Shown: positions 16,422 through 24,966 of the stretch, one piece after another | Layout: each line of letters starts with the position of its first letter | Numbering within the stretch: position 1 is the stretch's first letter | NCBI GenBank assembly: GCA_964493945.1 | Contig: CAZBQG010000014.1 | Coordinates: 1 to 32,501, forward strand | Direction of reading: 5' to 3' | Length of the DNA stretch: 32,501 nucleotides | From: CAZBQG01 sp964493945 | GTDB taxonomy: Bacteria; Pseudomonadota; Alphaproteobacteria; Rhodospirillales; UBA2165 | The notes under the pieces: model-generated | What the model saw: only the letters and a program-made list of their open reading frames with translations | What the model was told of the DNA's origin: nothing | The model's database searches: none | Translations under genes and position numbers: made by a program

Positions 16422-17885
16422 TATTTCCTTTGCGGCTTTTTCCCCGCCAGCAAGCCGTCCGGGCGAGAGTTCCATTGATGGAATTTGGGGTGGTGGGTCG
16501 GGCGGGGACGCCTCAAACCCCATGAAAATATCCCGGGCCACCGCTGATGCCTTAAGCGCCCAGCCGGGATCCTCGCAGACGAAAATGCCCAAGCGCTGAA
16601 AGCTGCCCCGCCGCTCCTCGGTCATGTTGGTGGATAGGGCGATAAAGCGGTCCGGATGTTGGCTGCGGTATTCCTCCATCCGGCTCAGGAACAAGTCCAT
16701 GGGAGCAGCCAGAAAGCCGAAATGCCCGATGGCCGCGATGATCGTTCCATAAGCCTCATCGGCAAGCAGTTCCTCCATGGCCATGTGGAAGAACTGCATG
16801 GTGCCCATATCCACTGGATTGACCGTGGTGGTCAGGGGGGCAGCCTCATGGATACGCGCTTGCGCCTCGTCGCCCAGCTCCGGCAGATCAAAATCCAAAA
16901 CCTCGGCCTCATCGGCCAGTATCACCCCGATGCCGCCCGATGCCGTGGCCACGCCCAGCCCTGTCCCCCGGGGGATGGGCCCAGCGTCGCAGGCCGCCAC
17001 CACATCAATCAGTTCTTCCAGTGAGCCGGCCCGATAGACATTGCATTGGCGGAAGACGGCACCATAAACCCGGTCCCCGCCGACCAGGCTGGCGGTATGG
17101 GATATGGCCGCCCTGGCGCCCAGATCGGAACTTCCCACCTTGAGGATCACCACCGGTTTTTTGTTTTGGCGGGCCGTATCGAAAGCACGGATGAGCCGGG
17201 CGCCGTCGCTGGCCCCTTCCAGATAGACGATAATCACCCGGGTGATTTTATCTTCGGCCAGATGTTGGACGCATTCGGCCACATCCACATCGCATTGATT
17301 GCCGGTCGCCACCCATTTGGCCACCCCGATGCCCCGTTCACGGAGCAAAACCATCAATTGGGATCCGACGAAGCCGCTTTGGCTGGCGATACTGACGCTG
17401 CCTAGATTTGGCCAGCCCTTTCCTTCATGCATGTTCTGTGCGGTGAAAGTCGCGCTGAAGCGGCTTTCCAGGCTGAGCCCGCCCATGGAATTGGGACCGA
17501 TGAGGCGCATATCGGCTGCCCTGGCCATATCCAGGATTTGATCCTGTTCGGCCAATCCCGCCTCGCCATGTTCGGCGAAGCCGGCGCTGAGAATGACCGC
17601 GAGCGACACACGTTTTTCGGCACAGGCCTCTATGGCCAACATGACACCCTTGGCCGGTACGGCGATCACCGCCAGATCAACCGGGCCCGGAACATCCCCC
17701 ACGGTCTTGAAAGCCGGCAGGCCCTGGACAATTTCCGCCTTGGGATTTACCGGATAGATGGGGCCGTCATAGCCCAGTTCCAAAGATTGCTGCAAAGGCC
17801 GCCCGCCGATCTTGGTGGGATCGGTGGAGGCACCGATGATGGCCATAGATTGGGGATAAAAGAAATGTGTGAGAGCGTCGGTCAA
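16419..17885 (-). CDS. ferA: ADP-forming acyl-CoA synthetase, CoA-binding and ligase domains (FerA-like)
   Basis: A 488-residue frame with the layout of ADP-forming acyl-CoA synthetases: a CoA-binding Rossmann domain (FFYPQSMAIIGASTDPTKIG, GYDGPIYPVNPKAEIVQG), then succinyl-CoA-ligase-like domains with the phosphohistidine loop GARAAISHTASLVGGD (His in SHT). The ATP-grasp domain is encoded after an in-frame TAG. Such an enzyme would activate a carboxylic acid with CoA and ATP. Being fused to a hydratase-lyase gene, ferulate or coumarate is a sensible substrate, as for Sphingobium FerA. The start is a TTG at 17885 with a weak ribosome-binding site, and the frame is open further upstream, so the N-terminus is uncertain. 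Divergent from UbiD copy 2. Confidence 0.88.
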   Translation of the reverse strand: MTDALTHFFYPQSMAIIGASTDPTKIGGRPLQQSLELGYDGPIYPVNPKAEIVQGLPAFKTVGDVPGPVDLAVIAVPAKGVMLAIEACAEKRVSLAVILSAGFAEHGEAGLAEQDQILDMARAADMRLIGPNSMGGLSLESRFSATFTAQNMHEGKGWPNLGSVSIASQSGFVGSQLMVLLRERGIGVAKWVATGNQCDVDVAECVQHLAEDKITRVIIVYLEGASDGARLIRAFDTARQNKKPVVILKVGSSDLGARAAISHTASLVGGDRVYGAVFRQCNVYRAGSLEELIDVVAACDAGPIPRGTGLGVATASGGIGVILADEAEVLDFDLPELGDEAQARIHEAAPLTTTVNPVDMGTMQFFHMAMEELLADEAYGTIIAAIGHFGFLAAPMDLFLSRMEEYRSQHPDRFIALSTNMTEERRGSFQRLGIFVCEDPGWALKASAVARDIFMGFEASPPDPPPQIPSMELSPGRLAGGEKAAKEI

Positions 17886-17981
17886 TTTGTTTTTTTGCGG
17901 CTTATCCAGTCCCGCGCGGGCCGCCCATCCCCCAATTTTGTTGTCTACGCCCGAGAATAGTTGGGGGCCGGGGAGGTTGCA

Positions 17982-18015
17982 AGCTGGCGGGCCAGCTCCC
18001 TGTTTGCCAAAGGCA
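17982..18015. promoter_or_regulatory. Two dyads in the divergent FerA-like/UbiD2 spacer
   Basis: AGCTGGC (17982-17988) and GCCAGCT (17991-17997) are perfect inverted arms around GG. A smaller dyad TGCC-aaa-GGCA follows at 18005-18015. Both lie in the 169-bp region between two divergent genes, so they are candidate operator sites; no T-run follows, arguing against a terminator. Confidence 0.4.
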
Positions 18016-18054
18016 GGACAATGAATAGAATGCTTTTTTTAGGAGGAAAATACC

Positions 18055-19521
18055 GTGAGTGATGACAGGCCGGCTTCCACCAGGAATCCAAACGAAGGCT
18101 ATGAGGGGCTTCGCGAACTGCTCGAGATTTTCGAGCAGATGGGCGAGATCGAAAAGATCGACGGGGCCGATTGGAAATTCGAAATTGGTGCCGTGGCCGA
18201 GACCGTTGCCGCAGCCAAACCGGGGCGCGCACCGGCCGTTTTGTTTGACAATATAGAAGGTCATGACCAGGGTTTCCGCATTCTTTCCGGCGCCGCCAAT
18301 GCCTATCGCCGGCTTGCCGTTGTCCTGGGCCTGCCCGATCCGGAAGACGAAACCGCCCTGGTCAAGTCCTACCGGGACCGCCATGCCGGCCATGTGGACC
18401 CGATCCCGCCGGTGGAAGTGGAAACCGGGCCCATTTTTGAAAATATCATCCACGACGATGACGTGGATTTGTTCAAATTCCCGGTTCCCATGGTGCATGA
18501 ACTGGATGGCGGTCGCTATCTGGGGACCGAGGATGTGGTCATCATGCAGGACATGGATTCGGACTGGATCAACGGCGCCACCTACCGGGTCATGGTCCAT
18601 GACAAGAACACGGTGTCGGCCTGGATGAGCCCGGGCAAGCATGGCCGGTTCATCCGCCAGAAATATGCCGAAGCCGGCAAGCCCTGCCCTGTATTGATCT
18701 GCTGCGGTCAGGACCCTTTGTTGTTCCTCATGGCGCACCAGGAAATCGATATCGAGATCAACGAGCTGGCCTATGCCGGCGGCGTGCGGGGCCGGCCCTA
18801 TCAATATGTGAAATCCGAGCTCCACGGGCTGCCCATTCCGGCCCATGCGGAAATCGTTCTGGAAGGCGAGCTTTACGAGACCGAAACCCGCGAAGAAGGG
18901 CCCTTCGGCGAATTCATGGGCTATTACGCTTCCAACGCATCGGAACAGCCAATTATTAAGGTGCGGCGCATCTATCACCGCAACGATCCCATCATCACCC
19001 TGGCCGTGCCCTCGCGGCCGCCTGAAAATTTCACCTTCGCCCGGGCCACGGTGAAATCGGCCATGATCTGGGACGAGCTGGAAAAGGCCGGACTGCCGGG
19101 CGTGCAGGGCGTGTGGTGCCACGAAGCGGGCGCCGGGCGCCTGTTCAACGTAGTGTCCATCAAACAGATGTATCCGGGCCATGTGTCGCAGGCCCTGGCC
19201 CTGGCGTCGGGCTGCCGGGCGGCCAATTATGCCGGGCGCTGGGTTGTCGCCGTGGATGAGGATATCGACCCGACCAACATGTTCGATGTGGTCTGGGCCA
19301 TGTCGACCCGCTGCGATCCACCGGAAGATATCAGCTATATGAAGCGGGCCTGGTCGACGCCCCTGGATCCCCTGCTGCGTGAGCCGCCCTATCACAACAA
19401 CCGGGCCCTGGTCGATGCCTGCCGGCCCTATGAATGGCGGGATGAATTCCCCAAGGTGGCGGAAGCCAGCCCCGATCTTAAGGAGAACGTCAAGGCCAAA
19501 TGGCCGCACTTATATGAGTGA
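18055..19521 (+). CDS. UbiD family prenylated-FMN decarboxylase (copy 2)
   Basis: A 488-residue UbiD-family decarboxylase, with R178 (NGATYRVM), E281 and E286 (EGPFGEFMGYY) forming the expected E-R-E set and N173 a probable metal ligand. It starts at a GTG, 8 nt after a perfect AGGAGG (18041-18046), an unusually strong ribosome-binding site for this window. It is clearly related to copy 1 (shared ALA..CMGG/ASGCRAANYAG, SIKQMYPGH) but diverged, so the two probably act on different acids. Its end overlaps the SDR region, and it leads a plus-strand set with the SDR and cupin. Confidence 0.92.
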   Translation: MSDDRPASTRNPNEGYEGLRELLEIFEQMGEIEKIDGADWKFEIGAVAETVAAAKPGRAPAVLFDNIEGHDQGFRILSGAANAYRRLAVVLGLPDPEDETALVKSYRDRHAGHVDPIPPVEVETGPIFENIIHDDDVDLFKFPVPMVHELDGGRYLGTEDVVIMQDMDSDWINGATYRVMVHDKNTVSAWMSPGKHGRFIRQKYAEAGKPCPVLICCGQDPLLFLMAHQEIDIEINELAYAGGVRGRPYQYVKSELHGLPIPAHAEIVLEGELYETETREEGPFGEFMGYYASNASEQPIIKVRRIYHRNDPIITLAVPSRPPENFTFARATVKSAMIWDELEKAGLPGVQGVWCHEAGAGRLFNVVSIKQMYPGHVSQALALASGCRAANYAGRWVVAVDEDIDPTNMFDVVWAMSTRCDPPEDISYMKRAWSTPLDPLLREPPYHNNRALVDACRPYEWRDEFPKVAEASPDLKENVKAKWPHLYE

Positions 19522-19531
19522 GGAAAAAGTC

Positions 19532-20275
19532 ATGAACCAGCTAAAGGACCAAGTGGGCATCGTCACCGGGGCCAGCGGGGGGTTGGGCAAAACCATTGCC
19601 GAGGCTTACGCCGCGGAAGGCGCCAAGGTGGTGCTCGGATCGCGCAACATGGAAAACATGGCGGAGGTTGTGAAATCCATCCAGGAAGCCGGCGGAACGG
19701 CGCTGGCGGTTCAGACCGATGTGAGGAGCGAAGAGGATATCATCGCCCTGTTCAAAGCCTGCGTCGATAAATTCGGGCGGCTTGATATTCTGGTCAATAA
19801 TGCGGGGATCACCACCAACAAGCCAACCGACGAGATCGATCTGGAAACCTGGCAAAATATCCTGGCCGTCAATGTGACCGGATCATTTCTCTGCGCGCGG
19901 GAAGCCCTGAAAATCATGAAGCCACAAAAACGTGGTCGGATCATCAATATCGGATCTATCGCGGCCAAGACCCCCCGGCCCAATTCCGCCCCCTATACAA
20001 CCACCAAACATGCGCTCGAAGGGCTCACCCGGTCCCTGGCCCGGGATGGGCGGGAGTATGGCATCGCGGCCTCGATCATTACCCTGGGGGCGACCGATAC
20101 GGGACAGGGATTCGGCGGGGCGCGCAAGAACGAGCGGACTGGCGATGCCTATTGGATGGATGTGGAGGATATGGGCCGCATAGCGGTGATGATTGCGGCT
20201 TTACCCCAGATGGCCAATATTTACGATCTGACCGTGCTGCCGGTGGATCAGCCTTCCTTCATTGGGCGGGGATAA
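19532..20275 (+). CDS. Short-chain dehydrogenase/reductase (SDR)
   Basis: A 247-residue classical SDR. The cofactor loop is TGASGGLG (12-19), NNAG is at 89-92, and the catalytic residues are N114, S142, Y155 and K159 (S then YxxxK in APYTTTKHAL). I chose the ATG at 19532, 7 nt after AGGA; an ATG at 19514 overlaps the UbiD stop and is also in frame. It probably oxidises or reduces a hydroxyl/keto group on an intermediate of the same pathway as UbiD copy 2. NAD or NADP preference was not determined. Confidence 0.92.
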   Translation: MNQLKDQVGIVTGASGGLGKTIAEAYAAEGAKVVLGSRNMENMAEVVKSIQEAGGTALAVQTDVRSEEDIIALFKACVDKFGRLDILVNNAGITTNKPTDEIDLETWQNILAVNVTGSFLCAREALKIMKPQKRGRIINIGSIAAKTPRPNSAPYTTTKHALEGLTRSLARDGREYGIAASIITLGATDTGQGFGGARKNERTGDAYWMDVEDMGRIAVMIAALPQMANIYDLTVLPVDQPSFIGRG

Positions 20276-20279
20276 ACTC

Positions 20280-20831
20280 ATGACAAGGAAAATCCGGCGC
20301 CTGGTAACCGGGCATGATGAAAGCGGCAAGGCGGTCATCCTGCTGGACGGGGACGCGCCCAACCAGATCCAGCGGCCGGGCTCGCCCTTGGTTTCCACAC
20401 TTTTGTGGGTGACGGATGAAACGCCGACGCCCCTTTCGGATACTGACCTTGCGGACCGGGAAATCGGCATCAATCCACCCAATCAGGGATCGATTTTCCG
20501 CATTCTGGAAATCCCGCCGGAAACCAAACGCTCGCCCGAGAAATTGGAAGAACTGGTGGCCCAGATCAACCAACGCCAGGCCGAAGACCCCATGCCCGGC
20601 GTCCAGCGCAACCCGTCGGTCCGGGCCACGGGTATGCACCGCACGGAGAGTATTGATTATGCGCTGGTCCTGGAAGGCGAGATTCACTTATTGCTCGATG
20701 AGGAGGAAGCCCTCATCAAGGCCGGCGAGGTGGCGGTCATGCAGGGCACTTATCACAGTTGGCATAACCGGTCCGACAAGACCTGCATGATTGCCTTCAT
20801 CCTGGTCGGCGCCCAGGTGCCCTGGAATTAA
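20280..20831 (+). CDS. Single-domain cupin protein
   Basis: A 183-residue protein with one conserved cupin barrel in its C-terminal half: MHRTESIDYALVLEGEI (119-135), in which H120 and E123 are likely metal ligands, and the second motif GTYHSWHNRS with H159 and H162. The N-terminal half is less conserved. The ATG at 20280 follows the SDR stop (20273-20275) closely. Such small cupins are often isomerases, decarboxylases or dioxygenase-like; none can be assigned. Its stop shares TTAA with the convergent amidohydrolase. Confidence 0.85.
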   Translation: MTRKIRRLVTGHDESGKAVILLDGDAPNQIQRPGSPLVSTLLWVTDETPTPLSDTDLADREIGINPPNQGSIFRILEIPPETKRSPEKLEELVAQINQRQAEDPMPGVQRNPSVRATGMHRTESIDYALVLEGEIHLLLDEEEALIKAGEVAVMQGTYHSWHNRSDKTCMIAFILVGAQVPWN

Positions 20832-21787
20832 AGCCCAAACATACTCACCGCATTACCGCCCAGCATGGCTTCAATGTCGTCCGACGGCAGGTCCATGGCC
20901 CGGATATCAGCGATAAATTTCTTGCAGCCGGACGGGTCCACTTCGAAATTGGGCGGCCAGTCGGAGCCAAACATGAGCTTATCGGGCTTGATGCAGGTCA
21001 GCGCGCATTTGATGGTGTTGATGCACGGGCCGCGCCCCGCCATGTTGAAGTAAAGCTTGTCGAAATAATGGTTCCAGTCCTGGCTGATCAGGGCCTCCCC
21101 ATTAAAGGTGTCATCACCGCAAAGCCCCACATAGTAATCCATCCGGTCCTTGATCGCGGCGATGCCGCCGCCAAAATGATTGACGATGATCTTGAGTTCA
21201 GGGAAATCCTCCAACATGCCGCCAAAACAAAGACGCACGGTGGCCGTTGTGATATCCAGCTCGCGGGCCATCACATAGGACATGATATAAGGCGCCTTGA
21301 GCGCCTCGAAGCCGGACGGGTAGGTTTCCACATGGATATCGATGGGGATATCCAACTCGGCGCATTTCTCATAGAAGGGCCAGAGCGCCTTGGAATCCAA
21401 GAACTCTCCGCCGGGCCGGGCGTTGATATGCACGCCCTTCATGCCCAGGTCATTGATGGCCCGGGTCAGTTCGGCGAAACCGTCATCGCCGCCGGCTGGC
21501 TTGGTGCAGGCGAAAGCGGCGAAGCGGGTCGGATGATCACTCACCGCCTTGGCGCAGGCATCGTTCCAAGTGCGGACCGCATCCATGGAAAGGCTGTTTG
21601 GCAGATTGCCGCTAAGCACGGCCACATCGATCCCCGCACCGTCCATGAAGTCCAGATGCTCGCCCACATCGGCACCTGAATTGCCTTGTGAATATTGCAA
21701 GACGCCGTCATCGGCCCAGATGCGTTCCACCTTGGGTTCGACGCCCTCGCGGGCGACCCGGAAATGATGTTCGAGATCGACAATCAT
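20828..21787 (-). CDS. Amidohydrolase-2 family protein (ACMSD/aryl decarboxylase-like)
   Basis: A 319-residue TIM-barrel metal-dependent enzyme of the amidohydrolase-2 family, which includes aminocarboxymuconate-semialdehyde decarboxylase and aromatic acid decarboxylases. Probable metal ligands are E6 and H8 (DLEHHF), H152 (IDIHVE), H204 (VNHFGG) and D276 (GSDWP). Lacking the EEH opening of gamma-resorcylate decarboxylase, it is a different branch from the gene at 27284. It is the last gene of a minus-strand set with the TRAP permease and TAXI receptor, with a 28-nt gap, so it probably acts on the imported substrate. Confidence 0.88.
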   Translation of the reverse strand: MIVDLEHHFRVAREGVEPKVERIWADDGVLQYSQGNSGADVGEHLDFMDGAGIDVAVLSGNLPNSLSMDAVRTWNDACAKAVSDHPTRFAAFACTKPAGGDDGFAELTRAINDLGMKGVHINARPGGEFLDSKALWPFYEKCAELDIPIDIHVETYPSGFEALKAPYIMSYVMARELDITTATVRLCFGGMLEDFPELKIIVNHFGGGIAAIKDRMDYYVGLCGDDTFNGEALISQDWNHYFDKLYFNMAGRGPCINTIKCALTCIKPDKLMFGSDWPPNFEVDPSGCKKFIADIRAMDLPSDDIEAMLGGNAVSMFGL

Positions 21788-21815
21788 GGGTTCATCCTCT
21801 GGTTCTTGGCTAAAA

Positions 21816-23708
21816 TTACGCGGCGCTGGCCATCTGCGGGGCAGCTTTGTCCGCCCGCCGGGCCAGGATCAGAATCACAACACCGGCGGCCGCAGCCAAA
21901 AGGGTCATGGGGTTTTCCGGACCGATCCAGATGGTCGATGAGCCGACGGCCAGCATGGCCACCGCGTAGATCAGGGCCAGCCATTTGTTGAGCGCGCCGT
22001 CCGATCCCAATGAGACCATGGTCTGGGCAATCAGGAAGCCCGCCACAATGGTCGTCAAAATGACATAAAGGATAGCCTGCCAGGACCCGATCAGGAGCAG
22101 GGCCGGATTAAAGACCCAGACGAAGGGCAGCAGATAGGCCGCCGTCGCCAGTTGCATGCCTACCAGACCGGTGCGCCACATGTCGGAACCGGCCAGCCCT
22201 GCCGCGACCATGGAGGCCACCGCCACCGGCGGCGTGAGCATGCTGAGCAGGCCGAAATAGAACAGGAACAGATGGGCCGCGATGGGCACCAGGCCCATAT
22301 CCACCAGGGCCGGTGCAATGACCGTCGCCAGGATGATATAGATCGCCGCCGTCGGCATGCCCATGCCCAGGATGATGGAGATGAAGGCCGTCAGCAAAAG
22401 CATGACGAAGATGCCCGCCTCCTTGCCGATATCGGTCAGGATGATGGACAGTTGGAAGGCAAGCCCGGTGCTGTTGAGCACCCCCATAACCACGCCGGCG
22501 GCGCCGGCGATGAGGATCAGGGGCATGAGATTCTCGCCGCCGCCGAAGATGAAGTCCTTCCATTCCTCGCGGTTGGGCGGGCGCCAATTCTTGATGGTCG
22601 CCAACACCAGCAGTGAACCGGCGGCAATCATCGCCGACAGCCCCGGATTGAAGCCGCGTCCGAAAAGGAAATACATCAGCACGGCCAGTGGCACGATGAA
22701 GACCCAGCCCGAAAAGAGGACGGCGAGGGCTCTTGGCAATTCGCCCCTGGGCAGGCCGCTCAGCCCAAAGCGGGCGGCGATGGCGTCCACCTGCAGGAAC
22801 AGCACCAGATAATAAAGGATGGCCGGCAGAGCCGCCGCGATGACCACGTCGATATAGGCCATTTCCAGAAATTCGGCGATGATGAAGGCCGTCGCGCCCA
22901 TCACCGGCGGCGCGATCTGCCCGCCGTTAGACGCCACGGCCTCGATGCCGGCGGCGTATTTGGCCTGGAAACCGGTGCGCTTCATCAAGGGGATGGTGAC
23001 GATCCCTGTGGACATGATATTGCCGACGGTGGAGCCCGAAATGGTGCCGAAGACGCTGGAAGCGACCACGGCCACCTTGGCCGGTCCGCCCCGCCGGTGG
23101 CCCATCAGGGCCATGGCGATATCGGTGAAAAATGTGGTGGCGCCGGTAACCTCCATCAATTTGCCTAAGATGATGAAAGCCAGCACCAGTTCGGTCACGA
23201 CGCGCAGAACGAGGCCGGGAACGCCGTTATTATCGGCATAAAGATAAAGAACGGTCTTGGTCGGCGGGAAGACTTCGGCTTCCAGCACGCCCGGCAGATT
23301 GTCGCCTAAAAAGGCATAGGCAAGCGCCACCCAGACCAAAATGCTGATCACCATGCCGCAACCCTTGCGCATGGCCTCCATCATCAAAAGAAGAGCAATT
23401 ACGCCGGGCACCCATTTATCGGGGGTGCGGTCGGCCATGCCGACGATCCAGTCCTCGAAGCTCCACGACATCCAGAACCAACTGGCCAGGGAGGCGGCGG
23501 CAAGAAAAATCTCCAGCCAGCCAGCCTGCCGGCCATATGGATATTTCATAAACGCCGCAGCCATGGCCAGGGCTAGCATGACGCCGACCACCTGCTGGAA
23601 GGTGTACGCCACCCCGGCATAGTCGGAGACCTTGAAAATCCAGAGAATGCCCAGGATGGGCATAAGACCCAAGAAGGCGCGCAGAAGAATTCCGGTCAGG
23701 CGTTCCAT
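21816..23708 (-). CDS. TRAP transporter fused permease (TAXI type, DctQM fusion)
   Basis: A 630-residue inner-membrane protein with roughly 15-18 hydrophobic helices. It combines a small DctQ-like N-terminal part with a large DctM-like part in one chain, as is normal for transporters served by TAXI receptors. The conserved core GTISGSTVGNIMSTG, ASNGGQIAPPVMGATAF and LGMGMPTAAIYIILA segments are present. It should import a carboxylate driven by the sodium or proton gradient, taking substrate from the receptor encoded just upstream (46-nt gap). Confidence 0.94.
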   Translation of the reverse strand: MERLTGILLRAFLGLMPILGILWIFKVSDYAGVAYTFQQVVGVMLALAMAAAFMKYPYGRQAGWLEIFLAAASLASWFWMSWSFEDWIVGMADRTPDKWVPGVIALLLMMEAMRKGCGMVISILVWVALAYAFLGDNLPGVLEAEVFPPTKTVLYLYADNNGVPGLVLRVVTELVLAFIILGKLMEVTGATTFFTDIAMALMGHRRGGPAKVAVVASSVFGTISGSTVGNIMSTGIVTIPLMKRTGFQAKYAAGIEAVASNGGQIAPPVMGATAFIIAEFLEMAYIDVVIAAALPAILYYLVLFLQVDAIAARFGLSGLPRGELPRALAVLFSGWVFIVPLAVLMYFLFGRGFNPGLSAMIAAGSLLVLATIKNWRPPNREEWKDFIFGGGENLMPLILIAGAAGVVMGVLNSTGLAFQLSIILTDIGKEAGIFVMLLLTAFISIILGMGMPTAAIYIILATVIAPALVDMGLVPIAAHLFLFYFGLLSMLTPPVAVASMVAAGLAGSDMWRTGLVGMQLATAAYLLPFVWVFNPALLLIGSWQAILYVILTTIVAGFLIAQTMVSLGSDGALNKWLALIYAVAMLAVGSSTIWIGPENPMTLLAAAAGVVILILARRADKAAPQMASAA

Positions 23709-23754
23709 CCCGATATTCTCCTGGCGCCTTCTGGGTTTAGCTCAGCCTATCGCC

Positions 23755-24771
23755 CTAGCGGACTCGTGCCATGACTTTTTTCTGCTGGGCGGTATTCGCG
23801 TCCGTCCACAATCCGGCTTCCTTATAATATTTGACGGCACCGGGATGGTAAGGCATGACGTTCAGGGGCGTCGCAAGACCCTTGATCGGCGTGCCACGCA
23901 GCGGCCCATAGGCCTTTTGCATGGCTTTCCAGTTCGTGTGCACCGTCTTGGCCAGGGCGTAAGCGTCCTTCGCGTCCACCTGGGATCCGGCGTTCAGATA
24001 GGTATCGAACGCGGCGATGGTGATCGGCGCCCTGACGAAAGGGGTGCGCTTGCCAGGTTTGGCTTTCATGGTGTAAAGGCCGGCGATGCCTTTTTCCAGA
24101 AATTCATTGGTGGCCTTGGGGCCGAGGGGCAGAATGCGCAATCCGCCGGGGACGGTCGCATGGGTCTTGCGCATGGCCGGCATGGCCAGGGCAACGGTGG
24201 TGGTCACCGCGCGGCCCTCGACGACCATGTTGATGCCGGCGACCACGCCGCCCGAATCAACCGCCTGCACGTCTTTTACGGTCAATCCCGCGGTTGCCAG
24301 AATTGTGCGGTTGGTCTGGGCCAGCGACACATTGGTCTTGAATTTCACCACGACCTTTTTGCCCTTGAGGTCGGCCAGCGTTTTGATGCCCGAGCTTTCC
24401 TTGACCATATAGGCGTAAGGCAGGATCCAGACCCTGGCGATCAGGCGCACATTCTGCATGCGCTTTTTGTAGGGTGCTGTGCCGGCCACTGCCATGCCTG
24501 AATCGAGGCTGGAATTCATCCCCATAGTGATCTCGCCCTTATCCATCAGGGGCAGATAGACCGATGAGCCGGCGTGCGGCTGCCCGGTGGAGCGGATTTT
24601 AAGTTTTTCCTGAAACAGTTTGGCGAAACCGCCGGCCAGAAGGAAATAGGTCGATCCCGCCGGGTTGGAGCCGATGGTGATCCGTTTCATTTTGGCGTCA
24701 GCCGCCTGGCTACCGGCCAATCCGGCAATACCGGCCATCGCCACGATGGCGCCGAGGGTCCTGATTTTCAT
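23755..24771 (-). CDS. TAXI family TRAP solute-binding receptor
   Basis: A 338-residue periplasmic binding protein. The N-terminal MKIRTLGAIVAMAGIAGLAG stretch is a Sec signal, with cleavage likely after AADA. The start of the mature protein, ITIGSNPAGSTYFLLAGGFAKL, is the usual TAXI opening. The ATG at 24771 follows GGGAG at proper spacing; a longer in-frame extension to 24825 would bury the signal. It delivers a small carboxylate to the fused permease. A 195-bp divergent region separates it from the acyl-CoA dehydrogenase. Confidence 0.94.
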   Translation of the reverse strand: MKIRTLGAIVAMAGIAGLAGSQAADAKMKRITIGSNPAGSTYFLLAGGFAKLFQEKLKIRSTGQPHAGSSVYLPLMDKGEITMGMNSSLDSGMAVAGTAPYKKRMQNVRLIARVWILPYAYMVKESSGIKTLADLKGKKVVVKFKTNVSLAQTNRTILATAGLTVKDVQAVDSGGVVAGINMVVEGRAVTTTVALAMPAMRKTHATVPGGLRILPLGPKATNEFLEKGIAGLYTMKAKPGKRTPFVRAPITIAAFDTYLNAGSQVDAKDAYALAKTVHTNWKAMQKAYGPLRGTPIKGLATPLNVMPYHPGAVKYYKEAGLWTDANTAQQKKVMARVR

Positions 24772-24966
24772 GATGCTCTCCCTTGAGTTACCTTGTGGTT
24801 TAGAATGCTGGCTTTTGTCTCCCAATAATTTACCGCCAGCGGCTGCCCAAGCATAGCAAATACAGCCCGTGGGGCAAGATACCTTTCTACATCTCTTCCA
24901 TAGGACTTGAATAAGGCAAAATTAGGGTTTAGCACCCATTCAACGAATTTTCTTCCAGGGGGGCAA
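24772..24966. promoter_or_regulatory. Divergent spacer between the TAXI receptor and the acyl-CoA dehydrogenase
   Basis: A 195-bp region expected to drive both the TRAP/amidohydrolase operon (-) and the dehydrogenase/decarboxylase genes (+). I see the two Shine-Dalgarno boxes (GGGAG on minus, AGGGGGG at 24957-24963 on plus) but no convincing promoter hexamers or dyad. Confidence 0.3.

Noticed and set aside
17902..19509. A 535-residue open frame on the minus strand
   Set aside because: It lies antisense to UbiD copy 2, is rich in His, Gly and Pro, and has no recognisable motifs. High-GC codon use leaves long empty frames opposite real genes.
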